Shown here in pieces: positions 32,900 to 42,794 of a stretch of 64,000 nt of DNA (its first letter is position 1; every line of letters begins with the position of its first letter). A program made the translations under genes and the position numbers. Below the pieces are notes generated by a model. It did no database searches. It saw only the letters and a list, made by a program, of their open reading frames with translations, and was not told the origin of the DNA. Source of the DNA: Anniella stebbinsi (lineage: Eukaryota; Chordata; Lepidosauria; Squamata; Anniellidae); assembly GCA_029215795.1 (NCBI GenBank), contig JARDYH010000001.1, forward strand, positions 396,465,154 to 396,529,153. Direction: 5' to 3'.

Positions 32900-33025
32900 G
32901 TAGTTATTTATTACATTTATTTCTGATTTAGTGCATTTATATCCCACCTTTCTTCCATCATAGAACTCCAGTTGGCTACATGGGGTTCCCAGGTGGTCTC
33001 CCTTCCAAGCAGTGACCAGACTCAG
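32900..33025 (-). mobile_element. 5S rRNA-derived SINE, 5'-truncated
   Basis: On the minus strand the head reads gtctggtcactgcttggaag, then ggagaccacctgggaacccc and atgtag. This closely follows the 3' part of 5S rRNA (the TACTTGGATGGGAGACC region with its internal promoter part). The tail is ggtgggatataaatgcac then AT-rich, as in L2-mobilised SINEs. The 5' half of the 5S head is missing at the junction with the next MITE. Confidence 0.75.
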
Positions 33026-33487
33026 GCCGTTTCGACACCGACCATTTTTTTCATGGGATTGCCCCTAGGTGGTCGCTGTGCGTCCAAATAATGCATAGGG
33101 ACTCCCAGGGCCAAGGGGAGGACAGGCATGAGTTTTCCCAGGGATAACACCCCCCCCCAGGAAAATCCGATTCTTCCCATGGTCCTGGGAATGTCCCGAG
33201 ACCGTGGAAGGTGTGGGCGCCCATCCCGCTTTGCGCCTGTTTACTTGCGATTAAGCAGGCACCAGAAACGGGCATGGAGCCACACTGCATGGCTCCGTGC
33301 CCATCAGAGGAGGGGGCGGCAGCAACTTCACCACCCCTGGGATGGCAGGGAGGGGGTTGAACCCCCAATTTCAGTTTGTTTGTTTTTTTTAAAAAAACCA
33401 CTTACATTTTGTGATGGAGCGCATAGCTCCTTCTGGAAAAAAATGGTGGGTGTAATGTCCCAGTTCCCCTATGTGTATCCGGAGTGA
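33026..33487. mobile_element. Non-autonomous DNA transposon, about 460 bp
   Basis: It starts GGCCGTTTCGACACCGACC. The interior has an inverted pair (gggcatggagccacactgcat, catggctccgtgcccat) and a TTTTTTTTAAAAAAAC hinge. Shares its plan with 21080-21513 and 41610-42178. The right end is uncertain. Confidence 0.45.
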
Positions 33488-34135
33488 CGATTCAGGAAGC
33501 AGGTACATCTGGGATCATTCCCCCCTCCCTCCCTCTGTCTACAACTGTAGGTGTACAAAAGTCCTCAGACCTGCTTAGCTTCAGCAAGGTGGCCACCTTA
33601 TGTGCCTTTAGACCAGGTGCCTTGCTATCTTATTGTTGCATAGTGAAGAAAGATAAGAGTCATATCCATAACTCTATCTACCTTTCCTTCTGACCCTGCC
33701 CACTGCTAGAAGGCAGACCCGGGGGGGGGGGGGTTCAAAGAGGTAATACCTCCCTTCCCTGTCCTCACATAGATCATCCCTCCTTGCCTAGCAATTAGAT
33801 TTGCAAAAGCCCCCATTGACTCTTTTTCTTTCATGAGATTCTTCCTACCCCACTCTAGCAATTTAAATGGAAATACCTTGGCATTTCTAATTAAAAGCTG
33901 AAGGTTGCATTTCAGCTGTGTGAAGATCTTTTGTTCAATCTCCATGTTTTCTACGATGTATTCTACAATTCCACCATATGCAGTCAGAATTAAGCACCTC
34001 AGAATTCAAGGGAGCTCACTCTCGGGATGTGGGGGACAGGACTTCATTCGGATTGCATTTTATTGTGAAGTTAAACCTCATTTCTCACTTTCGAACCAGT
34101 ATGTGAGCTGAAACTCAGGTATCATTCGAAAGCCA
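33488..34135. other. Intergenic DNA
   Basis: Poly-G at 33720-33732, otherwise unassigned. Confidence 0.45.
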
Positions 34136-34437
34136 CACTCCTCCAATCACAAAATGTGTACAAAAATTGTATATTAGGGGAAAATGCACAATAATTCACG
34201 TCTTAGTGAAAATCACATTCAAACATGTATTCTGTTCAGAATATTATTGGGGGGAGGAAAATGGTATATCATGCAACACTGTGCACAAAAAAATGAACGT
34301 TTTGGGAGAAATGTGCACCCAAATGCATATAAATTAATTCTCAACGTTTGGGATGTGGGATGATCTGAATGTAAGGCTGGAAAAATGGGAAACAGAGAGA
34401 AACCAAATTTTACATATTTGTCCATCCCTAGCTCACT
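34136..34437. mobile_element. Eroded AT-rich MITE-like repeat
   Basis: gtgcacaaaaaaatgaacg, gggagaaatgtgcacccaaa and the right edge ttgtccatccctag. Pieces similar in style occur near 52800 and 58000. Left end not found. Confidence 0.35.
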
Positions 34438-34584
34438 CTGAAATAACTATCCATATGATTGCAGTCACAGTGAGCCTAATGAAATGGGTATCATGCCATG
34501 TTATGCTGCTATTTTTTAGGTGTATATTACACAAACTGTCTTAGGGTCATGGCTATTGACTCCCCTTTGGGGCATGGCTATGGG

Positions 34585-34905
34585 TTGGGTGACCATATGA
34601 AAAGGAGGATAGGGCTCCTGTACCTTTAACAGTTGTACGCAGAAGGAGATTTTCAGCAAGTATCATTTATATGCATGCAGCACCTGGTGAAATTCCCTCT
34701 TCATCACAACAATTAAAGCTGCAGAAGCCCTGCCCTCTTTTGTATCTGGCCACTCTAGTCTAGTTCCTGCAGCTTCAACTGTTGTGATGAAGAGGGGATT
34801 TCATCAAGTGCTACATGCATACAAATGACACTTGCTGAAAATCCCTTTTCTACACAACTGTTAAAGATAAAGGAGCCCTGTCCTCCTTTTCATATGGTCA
34901 CCCTA
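34585..34905 (+). mobile_element. 320-bp palindromic hAT MITE, copy 3 (GGAGGACAGGG subfamily)
   Basis: TTGGGTGACCATATGAAAAG ... TTTTCATATGGTCACCCTA. Flanked by GCTATGGG (34577-34584) and GCTATGGA (34906-34913), a target duplication with one change. Terminal sequence gaggatagggctcctgtacc distinguishes this subfamily from copies 1, 2, 6 and 7. Confidence 0.92.
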
Positions 34906-34913
34906 GCTATGGA

Positions 34914-35684
34914 TGAGCTCCTTCACTTAAAAAAAAAACAAAAACCATTACACTGGGAGGGGGAGAGCGAAAGAGAGAGAGGATTCTATTCAGGGAAACA
35001 TGGAAGCAAAAAAGGTTGCTTGTCTTTAACAAGTACATCTGTCTTTGGAGATGTCCCCTTTACTTCTAGCAAAAACCAAAAAGCAAACAAGAACCTACCC
35101 CTGTCAAAAAGCCTTGCTTCCCCTGATGTACAGGTGTGAGTTTTAAAGCTCTGCTCCAGGCTCTCAACCTCCCCATACTCTTTGCCATTAGCTCACAACC
35201 TCAGGTATATCCCTTTGCACCAGCCAAGGAAGGTACATCCCAGCTGCTCACATAACCTGGGCTACTTTGTGTTTCTGTGAGCTTCTTGTTCAGTGCTTTC
35301 ATGTTATTGGTTTTAAAGCAAAGCCCAGAGTTCCACTGCAGAGCCTGGAGCCCTGCAAGCTGTTTTAAGGATGCACAATCTGGTATGCATACAGTCCGAC
35401 TTCCCAAGGAAGGGATTGAATTCCTTTGCAGACAAAACCAGCAGGGCTTAATGGGGCCTGGAAGATTCGTAATGCATCTCGCAATCTTCCCGTACCTCAG
35501 CTCAGATGGGCATTGGAGGAAAGTCTGCCAAAGCAACTATTGATTTTAGCTGGGTATGTGACTGGCCTAGCAATGCTCAGCTGTCTAAGCATTGTGCTCT
35601 GAGTACCTTGCATTATACTAACTGGGGAGCCATATTAGCAAGCGTGAGATGTGATCCTTTCTTTGATCCCAGAATAGGGTCTGA
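34914..35684. other. Single-copy intergenic DNA
   Basis: No transposon or exon recognised. Confidence 0.5.
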
Positions 35685-35812
35685 AGCAGCCTTTCCCAAC
35701 CTAGGACTCTCCAGATGGGTTGGACTACAACTCCCATCATCCCAGCCAACCCATGATGGGGATGGTGGGAATGGCAGTCCAACCTTGCTGAATCATGTCT
35801 CTCCAACAAGAA
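35685..35812. mobile_element. Palindromic MITE with ACTACAACTCCCATCAT
   Basis: cagcctttcccaacctagg, then ttggactacaactcccatca (motif at 35724-35740), a loop with ccaacccatgatgg, and the inverted arm gggaatggcagtccaac. Same family as 10400 and 52355. Confidence 0.65.
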
Positions 35813-36649
35813 GAGATTGGTATCACAAAATGCCTGTTTGTGCTGCTACATCCACTGCCACCTGCTGGCTAAACTATATAATGGGCTCCATCACACCAGC
35901 AATTTAGTGCACTCTTGCCATGCCTGGTGTGTGGATTTGCAGCACAGTATGCACATGATGCCGTGCCTGTCCTGCTGACACCCTGCCTCTTCCCCAGCCT
36001 TTTCCATCTTTTCCTAGAATACCTAAAGTCTGAAGTATTTTCCCTAAACGTGTTTAATGCTCCCTTAAGCCTCTGCATAGTGCTGTACTCTCACGTTTTC
36101 CTTTGTTGGGGCCGTGTGCGGTGACGGGAGTCTTGCTGTTGCCTTGAATGGATGGCATCAGGTCCTGGCAGGGAAAAGCGATCTCTCCCAGCAGCCGGCT
36201 CCAAGCCTCAATATAAAACCCAAAACTTGCATCCTTTTTTAAATCATGCAATGCTCAAATCTCTGCAGAGAAAGGATTGTACTCCCTCGATGCCCCCAAA
36301 GAGGCAGACCAAAGGGTCATTCCATTTTTGCTCAGCAGAATGGTGGTCTGGTTGAAGTGTTCATCTGACAGTTCCTTCCTGCTTGTATATGTCTTGTTAA
36401 ATGGAGAGGGAAGGAACAACCAATGAACTGGAGGGAGACAGAGAAGGGGTGGGATGGAGTGTAGTGTAGTGGAAGGTCAAACAAGCAAAAGAGCGAAACA
36501 GTGAAAGACCAGTGTATTGATGCGCTTCTGCATCAGAGGTAAAAAAACACGGAGGCAAACCAGGGGGAATTATTAGGTGTGATGGAGCTCAATGACACTA
36601 TCCATAGAATCATCACAGACCCTTCAAGGAATAGCTACAACATCTAAAG
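35813..36649. other. Single-copy intergenic DNA
   Basis: Nothing recognised on either strand. Confidence 0.5.
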
Positions 36650-36978
36650 CAGGGATGACAATCTTCTTTCACTACAAGGGCTGAATTCAGTTTTGGAGAA
36701 GCTCTCTGGGGCTGCCTTCCAGTGATGGAGTGAAGTGAATGCAAAAGGAACTGGGCCCCATGGCAAAAAAGGAGGGCAGGAGAGCTTAAAGCTCTTACAG
36801 CCAGTCATGAAGCCTTCGGAGAGAAAACAAAAATGCAGAAAGGCTGGGGGAAACAATCAGTCTGGGGAAAGCGAGTGGGGTTGGGGGAAGGTGCATCCTT
36901 CTGGGAAAACCTGGATGCCTGGAATGGGACCCCAGATGGGTACAATTTAGCACAGAGGCCTGAGGATCAACACCCCTA
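36650..36978 (+). mobile_element. hAT-type element, 329 bp
   Basis: Ends CAGGGATGACAATC and GGATCAACACCCCTA are inverted. Flanks ATCTAAAG (36642-36649) and ATCTAAGC (36979-36986) are a degraded 8-bp duplication. The interior is noncoding and purine-rich. Confidence 0.6.
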
Positions 36979-37071
36979 ATCTAAGCCTGAGAAGTAGACA
37001 TTTTACATCATCCCTTCTCCTCCCATTATCACCACCACTCTGATTCTTCTCTGCCTAGAAGATAAAGACAG

Positions 37072-37102
<31 letters not shown>

Positions 37103-37121
37103 CAGATAGATGATAGATAGA
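37072..37121. repeat. (GATA)n microsatellite
   Basis: About ten GATA units with small interruptions. It continues in degraded form beyond the MITE at 37433. Confidence 0.9.
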
Positions 37122-37126
37122 GACAG

Positions 37127-37432
37127 ACCATATGGAAAGGAGGACAGGGCTCCTGTATCTTTAATAGTTGTATAGAAAAGAGAATTTCAATAGGTGTCAT
37201 TTGTATGTGTGTAGAAACAGGTGGAATTCTCTCATCAACACAACACTTAAAGCTACAGGAGCAGTACCAGAATGACCAGATACAAAGAGGGCAGGGCTCC
37301 TGCAGCTTTAGTTGTGGTGGTGAAGAAGGAATTTCATCAGGTGCTGCATGCATAACAATGACACCTGCTGAAATTCTATTTTCAATGCAACTGATAAAGA
37401 TTCAGAAGCTCTGTCCTTTCCATATGGACACC
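37127..37432 (-). mobile_element. Palindromic hAT MITE, copy 4, ends trimmed
   Basis: ccatatggaaaggaggacag ... gtcctttccatatggacaccc. The loop agaatgaccagatacaaag is in the minus sense. It sits inside a GATA/GATC simple-repeat tract: GATA units on the left, (GATC)n at 37435-37457 on the right. The outermost TAGGGTGA is missing on the left. Confidence 0.85.
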
Positions 37433-37462
37433 CGATAGATCGATCGATCGATCGATCAATAG
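37433..37462. repeat. (GATC)n/(GATA) simple repeat
   Basis: GATAGATCGATCGATCGATC pattern, right-hand remnant of the interrupted tetranucleotide array. Confidence 0.85.
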
Positions 37463-37477
37463 ATACATAGAAATCAG

Positions 37478-37675
37478 TGGAGGCTGGTGGTTCTGATGTT
37501 AGTGGGGTGGTGAATCCAGATTTCAGTCAGAACAGTTAGAACCCTAAAGGATCTATCCCAGAGGCTTTGCAGGGGAGGGAGGCATTTTGCACCTTGGGTA
37601 GCTTCTTCAGAGTTGTGACTGAAACCTGGAGCAGATTCACCGCCCCGCTGACATCAGAGCCACCAGGGTCCACAG
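37478..37675. mobile_element. Palindromic MITE, about 195 bp
   Basis: Left arm AGTGGAGGCTGGTGGTTCTG, gttagtggggtggtgaatcc. Right arm gcagattcaccgccccgctg, acatcagagccaccag. Core gaaccctaaaggatctatcc is shared with 5290 and 52028. Noncoding. Confidence 0.65.
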
Positions 37676-37961
37676 ATAGATATTATTGTCAGTTCCCTTG
37701 AAGGCCTGTTGTCAGACAGAATGGCAGATAATGAATATCCCCACTAAATATACAAATAAATATAAGGGAAGCAGCAGCATGTACAACTGAGAGGTCTTTC
37801 CTAGTTTGAACTGAAGAGGGGGAGAAATGCCTTAGAGCAGGAAGCTCTAGAAGCTCAATTTGTTGTTACTTCTTCTTATCAAAGAGATGGTTAAGCGATG
37901 GTGGGATTAAACTGTACAAGTTCCCACCTGCTGGAGACTGCTTGAAATGCATGAGGACTTT

Positions 37962-37992
<31 letters not shown>

Positions 37993-38058
37993 GTCGTCGT
38001 CATCCAGCAACCCAGAGAATAAAGGCTTAAAATGCAAGAAGGAGAAGACATTTTTCTA
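37676..38058. other. Intergenic DNA with an (ATC)n repeat
   Basis: (ATC)n then (GTC)n at 37963-37999. Otherwise unassigned. Confidence 0.6.
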
Positions 38059-38066
38059 GTTGTCAG

Positions 38067-39568
38067 TAGGGGTGTGCAGTGGATTGGCTACAATCCATGA
38101 TCCGGAGCCGATCCAGGGGAAATCGGATACAATTATCCGATTTCCGATCCCCCCTCTGGATCGTCCGATCTTTTCCGAACCGGTCCGGAAGGACCCAATC
38201 CGGTTCAGGAAAAATGGGAGGATTGGCGGGCGCCCGCTGGCGCCCACCACCTCTTCCATTGGTGGGCGCCAGCGGGCACCTGCCGATGGAAGCGGACAGC
38301 AGGGGGGGCTTACATGGCGGGGCGTCCTCCTCCTCCCGTTGCTGGCTGTAAACTACTGCAAACTAGGCCATGAGGCCTAGTTCGCAGTAGTTTACAGCCG
38401 GCAATGGACGGAGGAGGATGCCCCACCAGGTAAGGAGCGGGGGGGCTGACCTGGGGGGGGCTGTCCACTGCCATCGGTGGGCACCAGTGGGCGCCCGCCA
38501 ATGGAAGTGGACAGTGGGTGGGGCTGACCTGCCGGGGCCCCTCCGCTGCCATCCATTGCCGCCTGGGCTAGGCTGACCCTCTGAAAAGGAGGACAGGGCT
38601 AATGTAACTTTAACAGTTGTAGAGAAAAGGGAATTTCAGCCAGTGTCATTTGTATGCAATTAGTTCCTGGCGAAATTCCCTCTTCATCACAACAGTTAAA
38701 GTTGCAGGGGCCCTGCCTTCTTTTGTATATGGTCACTCTAGTATAGTGCCTGCAACTTTACCTGTTGTGATGAAGAGGGAATTTCACCAGGAACTAATTG
38801 CATACAAATGACACTGGCTGAAATTCCCTTTTCTCTACACCTGTTAAAGTTACATGAGCTCTGTCCTCCTTTTCAGATGGTCATCCTAGCCTGGGAGGCA
38901 GCGAATGGCAGCGGAGGGGCCTCGGGAGGTAAGGAGGATCATGACGGGGGAGGAGGGAGGGGGCACTTACCTGCAGGGCCGTCCGGCGCCTTCACCTGCA
39001 TAGATCAACTAAGGACAAGGCCGCGAAGCCTAGTCTTCAGTAGATCTACGCAGGTGAAGGCGCCGGATGGCCCCGCAGGTAAGGAGGATCGCCAGGGGGG
39101 GGCTTACCTGCTGGGGGCCCTCTGCTGCCATCCGCTGCCACCCGGGCAGCAGTGGATGGCAGTGGAGGAGCCCCGGCAGGTAAGGAGGATTGCGAGGGGG
39201 CTCCCACTTACCTGCTGGGGTCGTCTGCTGCCGTCCGCTGGCACCCACGGGCGCCAGTGGACGGGAGCAGAAGGGCCTGCATGTAAGAAGTGCAAGAGGG
39301 GGGAGGGACAGGGAAGGGGGAGTTAGGCCCCCACTCACCCCCCTGCCACCATTTTTCCCCATAGACTTGCATTGGGGGAAAGCTTTCTTTCCCCCAATGC
39401 AAGTCTATGGGGAAAAATGGCGGCCAATCCGAGAATCGGAGATCCGATTTTCGCATCATGTCCGATCCAATCCAAGGGACCTCCGATTTTGTTCCGATCT
39501 GATCCGGAACAAAATTGGAGGTCCCGATCTGGTCCCGATCCAATCCGGGAGGTCCGTGCACAACCCTA
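38067..39568 (+). mobile_element. GC-rich hAT-type element of serial palindromes (element B), with nested MITE
   Basis: Ends TAGGGGTGTGCAG and GTGCACAACCCTA. A perfect 8-bp target duplication GTTGTCAG flanks it (38059-38066, 39569-39576). The termini are homologous to element A in inverted orientation: aaatcggatacaattatccg and gatttccgatccc on the left; ccccatagacttgcattg palindrome, cggacct-type and GATCC-rich sequence on the right. The core differs. It holds palindromes at about 38310-38437 (aaactaggccatgaggccta centre), 38448-38530, 38530-38935 (split by the nested MITE), 38968-39082, 39106-39184 and 39209-39287, with the cttacc...ggtaag borders seen in element A. Without the MITE it is about 1.18 kb. 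Noncoding. Confidence 0.9.
38569..38888 (+). mobile_element. 320-bp palindromic hAT MITE, copy 5, nested in element B
   Basis: TAGGCTGACCCTCTGAAAAG ... TTTTCAGATGGTCATCCTA. Flanked by GCCTGGGC (38561-38568) and GCCTGGGA (38889-38896). The insertion lies in the loop of a host palindrome: gctgccatccattgccgcc on the left pairs with ggcagcgaatggcagc on the right. It is therefore younger than element B. Confidence 0.92.
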
Positions 39569-39576
39569 GTTGTCAG

Positions 39577-40283
39577 TGGAGCTGTCAATGGAGAGAGGTG
39601 GGGATCCATCCAATGGGCTTTGGTTTAACTTGACTCATGTGTCAAGTATTTTTGTTTGTTTGTTTATAGTGTTTTAGAACTGAACTGAAATTTCTCAGAT
39701 ATGGACTCAAGACGGAATAAGCTTCAAGATGGAATTCGAAGAACTTCTGTCGATTTCATACCCCTAGAAGCATTCTTCATTACAGAAGCTACTTAAGCCT
39801 CTAATGACAAGGATGAGTCCAGGAGCACCCCCAAACTTCATGTTTGTTCTTTCTGAGGGAGTGCAACCCCAATTAGAACAGGGAAACTCTATGTAGGATG
39901 AACACGGCATACTCTATATATTTACAAAGATTGTCAAGTTCTTCCCATTCCCTCCTGTGTCGGTGATGTGCACAAATGTATTGATTAAGCACAGCAAACA
40001 TAAATGGTTCTTGATGCGATCTATGGCTGCATCAACATTCTTTTTTTTGCATGGTGTTTATAGAGGTATTGCTGGAGGTTGTCTGAGCCAGGTTGGGAAG
40101 TGAATCCCTGGGGCTTAGATGATGCTCCCAAAATGCAGGGTGAGCCTGCCTAATGCAATCACTTCCATTTCTTTTTAGACTTTTATAATGCTGCAATATC
40201 ATAAGCACACAGTTGGCATTAGTGGAGAACCATTCCTGGATAGACAAGTGATCTTTCACAGGGCTGGAACTTTGGGGCAGTAC
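39577..40283. other. Single-copy intergenic DNA
   Basis: Nothing recognised except (TTTG) units at 39650-39666. Confidence 0.5.
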
Positions 40284-40284
40284 A

Positions 40285-40336
<52 letters not shown>
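40284..40336. repeat. (GAAA)n microsatellite
   Basis: About 13 GAAA units. The poly-KKER frame across it is not coding. Confidence 0.95.
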
Positions 40337-40337
<1 letters not shown>

Positions 40338-41609
40338 TATAATTCCTGCCTTAGAGAAGAGTCACATTGTGTTCCAGAGGAGGAAAAGGTGACCCAACAG
40401 TTGTTCTGTGCATCCGTCAGAAACCTCTTGGCTTACTTACCAAAGAGTATCAAATCCATTTCAAATAACCTCTCGTTCCAAAATACAGGCCTATTTTTAG
40501 ATCTATTTCCACAAGTCTTCAAAGGCAAGCTGTGTTTTGCATATGCTGTCACAATGTCCTGGAATGATCTTGAATTTACTTTGGTTTTATTGGGATCAGA
40601 ATCCAAACCTGGAGGAGGCGAAAAACCATGGGAGTTTAAAAAAAGAAAGAAAATAAAAGAACAAAATACAAAATACAAAATAAAAATGCCAGCCTAAAGC
40701 TACGGTCTTCTTAATGCATAGTTAGTTGGGAGTAAACCTCATTGCTCTCAAAGGGATTTACCTTTAAGGAAACATGCACTGGAACATTCTTCATGGCTTG
40801 GGCAGCATCTCTCTGTCCCTTGAACAAATGTTGTTCTGGCTGCCCTACAAGATAATTCACACCTCCTGGCTTAGAATACCCACAGTGGACTCCTTGAAAA
40901 CTGAGTACCAAGGTCACATCAAGATTTGGACTGAGGAAGCATGCAGAAAATAAACCTCATAGACTTAGGTTGCACCAGGTCTCAGGATCTGACCTGAGGT
41001 TTCACGATCCAAAGACTTTGATCTGGTTTGAGCATTATACCAAATGTAAGAATGTATGAGAATTTCATTGCATTTCTTTGTTGATCAGGATTTACCCAGT
41101 TTGCATCTCCCAGAACAAACATGGACTTGGACTCAATCTGCATTCGAAGTCCATTCATTCCACACTTGCAATGTGATTCACGGAACAACAAAAAAGTGTG
41201 CAGAAATACGCTTTAAGCAATGGGAGAAGAATGTGTACATTTCAATGGGGGAAGAATGTGTATAACTGATGCGTGCATTCAGGAAAAAATATGAATGAAA
41301 ATACTCATGGATTGTCATGCAGAACGCCCCCCCCCCCCACAAAGCTTGCAATCTAATACAGATTCAAGTCAGAAAGAGCTTCAAAATGGACTTTAGAGAA
41401 CTTTGGTGAGCTTTAGACTTAGTGATGCGCACACCTCTAGACAATTGCGGTTTATTTATACTATGTGTTCTTTTCCACATTTGGTGTTGGTCAGATGCGA
41501 ATTGGGTATTCTGGCATAAAATTGTACAGCCAACCAGTGTCTTCACCCATCCCTAACAAATGTCCAGAGGTATAAAGGGGTATAATAAAGAGCTAGGTGT
41601 TTGATTACT
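40337..41609. other. Single-copy intergenic DNA
   Basis: Poly-C at 41329-41338 and A-rich runs near 40640-40685. A possible eroded MITE lies near 41060-41430, ending gatgcgcacacctctag. No exon. Confidence 0.4.
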
Positions 41610-42178
41610 TCTATGGGATCCTCTACACCTGCAGCCGTTTGGGGAGTGGGGAGGGATGCTCACGGAGTTTTCCACTTCCGGGATCATCCCTCAGGGGCCA
41701 CACGCCAACGAATTCGCCCGGAAGTAAAGATGGACGTTCCGGGATGCCATTTTTTTTTTAAAAAAGAGAGGAGACATTTGCGCAATTGTGCCAGCGCGAT
41801 CCTGCACAAAGGAATTTTAAAAAAATACAACAAACTCAACACTGGAAGATGCCAAGCACCATCCCAAAAGTGGAGAAAATGCTCTCTCCCTTACCCCCGA
41901 TGCCCTTGGACTCCCCTCGCATAGCTCCGTGCCTGTTTCCTGAGCCCTGCTACTCAAGGGGAAGGGGAGGACCCCATGAAGGAGAGCCACACCGCAAGTG
42001 GAGCTTGGGATGGTCCCTAGACAGCAGGAAAAACTGGGTAAAAAGCCACCTGAGCTATCCCGGGAGAACTGAGTGCTCATCCCCGGTTCACCCCAGGATC
42101 AGCTATCCATCCTTTGGACGCTCAGAGACAACCTTGTGACCACCCTGGGATAAATGACAGGTGTGGACAAGCCCTATG
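41610..42178. mobile_element. Non-autonomous DNA transposon, about 570 bp
   Basis: Ends GGGATCCTCTACACCTGCAG and ACAGGTGTGGACAAGCCC are inverted (CTACACCTG / CAGGTGTGGA). Hinge tttttttttaaaaaagag, centre gcgcaattgtgccagcgcg. Same structural plan as 21080 and 33026. Long forward frames inside (41601-42139) have no known domain. Confidence 0.5.
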
Positions 42179-42794
42179 TGTCCATTTGAGGAGGGTTTAC
42201 CTGTCTCTGGCAGAGAAAGAACTGATTTCAATGGCAGTCATTCCAGCACACTCCCCCACCCCACCCCAAGAATGCTTCTGTTATTGCTTCAAATGTGTAT
42301 GTATGGCGGTGATGCAAGGTGTGTCTGTGGGGGGTGGGGGTCAGCTTTGATGGCTGTGCGTATGCCGGAGCATCCCTGCGAAACAAAAGGCAGCATTTAC
42401 GGTACTGTGGGGAGCCCGTTCTGCTTGGTGTACTTCAAATTAAACATCACTCAGCGCAAAACGATGTGCTTGCTATATTTTCAGTAGAGGCATTCCTTTC
42501 AGAGTGCTCCTAAGTACCCATAAAGAACTTGTAAAAGGGGAGGCTGTGCAGGGTTCTTTTTTCTTCTTCTTTCTTTTTAGAACCACAGTCTTGATTTCTG
42601 TACGCAAGCAGAGATGTGACCAAGGGAGGAACTGGGGTGTCCAGTTTTTCACCCTTTACCACAGAGTTGGAAGGAACCTCAAAAGTTATCTAGCCCACCA
42701 CCACCATCCAGTGCAGGGAACCCACTACTACAGCATGCCTGGTTGGTGAACATTCATTCTCTGCTTAAAAACACAGGATGTCAATCACCTTTGG
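42179..42794. other. Intergenic DNA
   Basis: 42650-42795 (acagagttggaaggaacctc, ttatctagcccaccaccacc) is probably an eroded CR1 segment. The rest is unassigned. Confidence 0.4.

Noticed and set aside
32975..33025. 5S rRNA gene
   Set aside because: Only the 3' half is present, it is diverged, and it is joined to a retroposon tail.
38808..39633. Forward and reverse frames of 110-172 codons
   Set aside because: Same reason: they run through the nested MITE and element B palindromes, with no family features.
40188..40697. 169-codon forward frame
   Set aside because: It depends on the (GAAA)n microsatellite reading open; the flanking parts have no recognisable protein.
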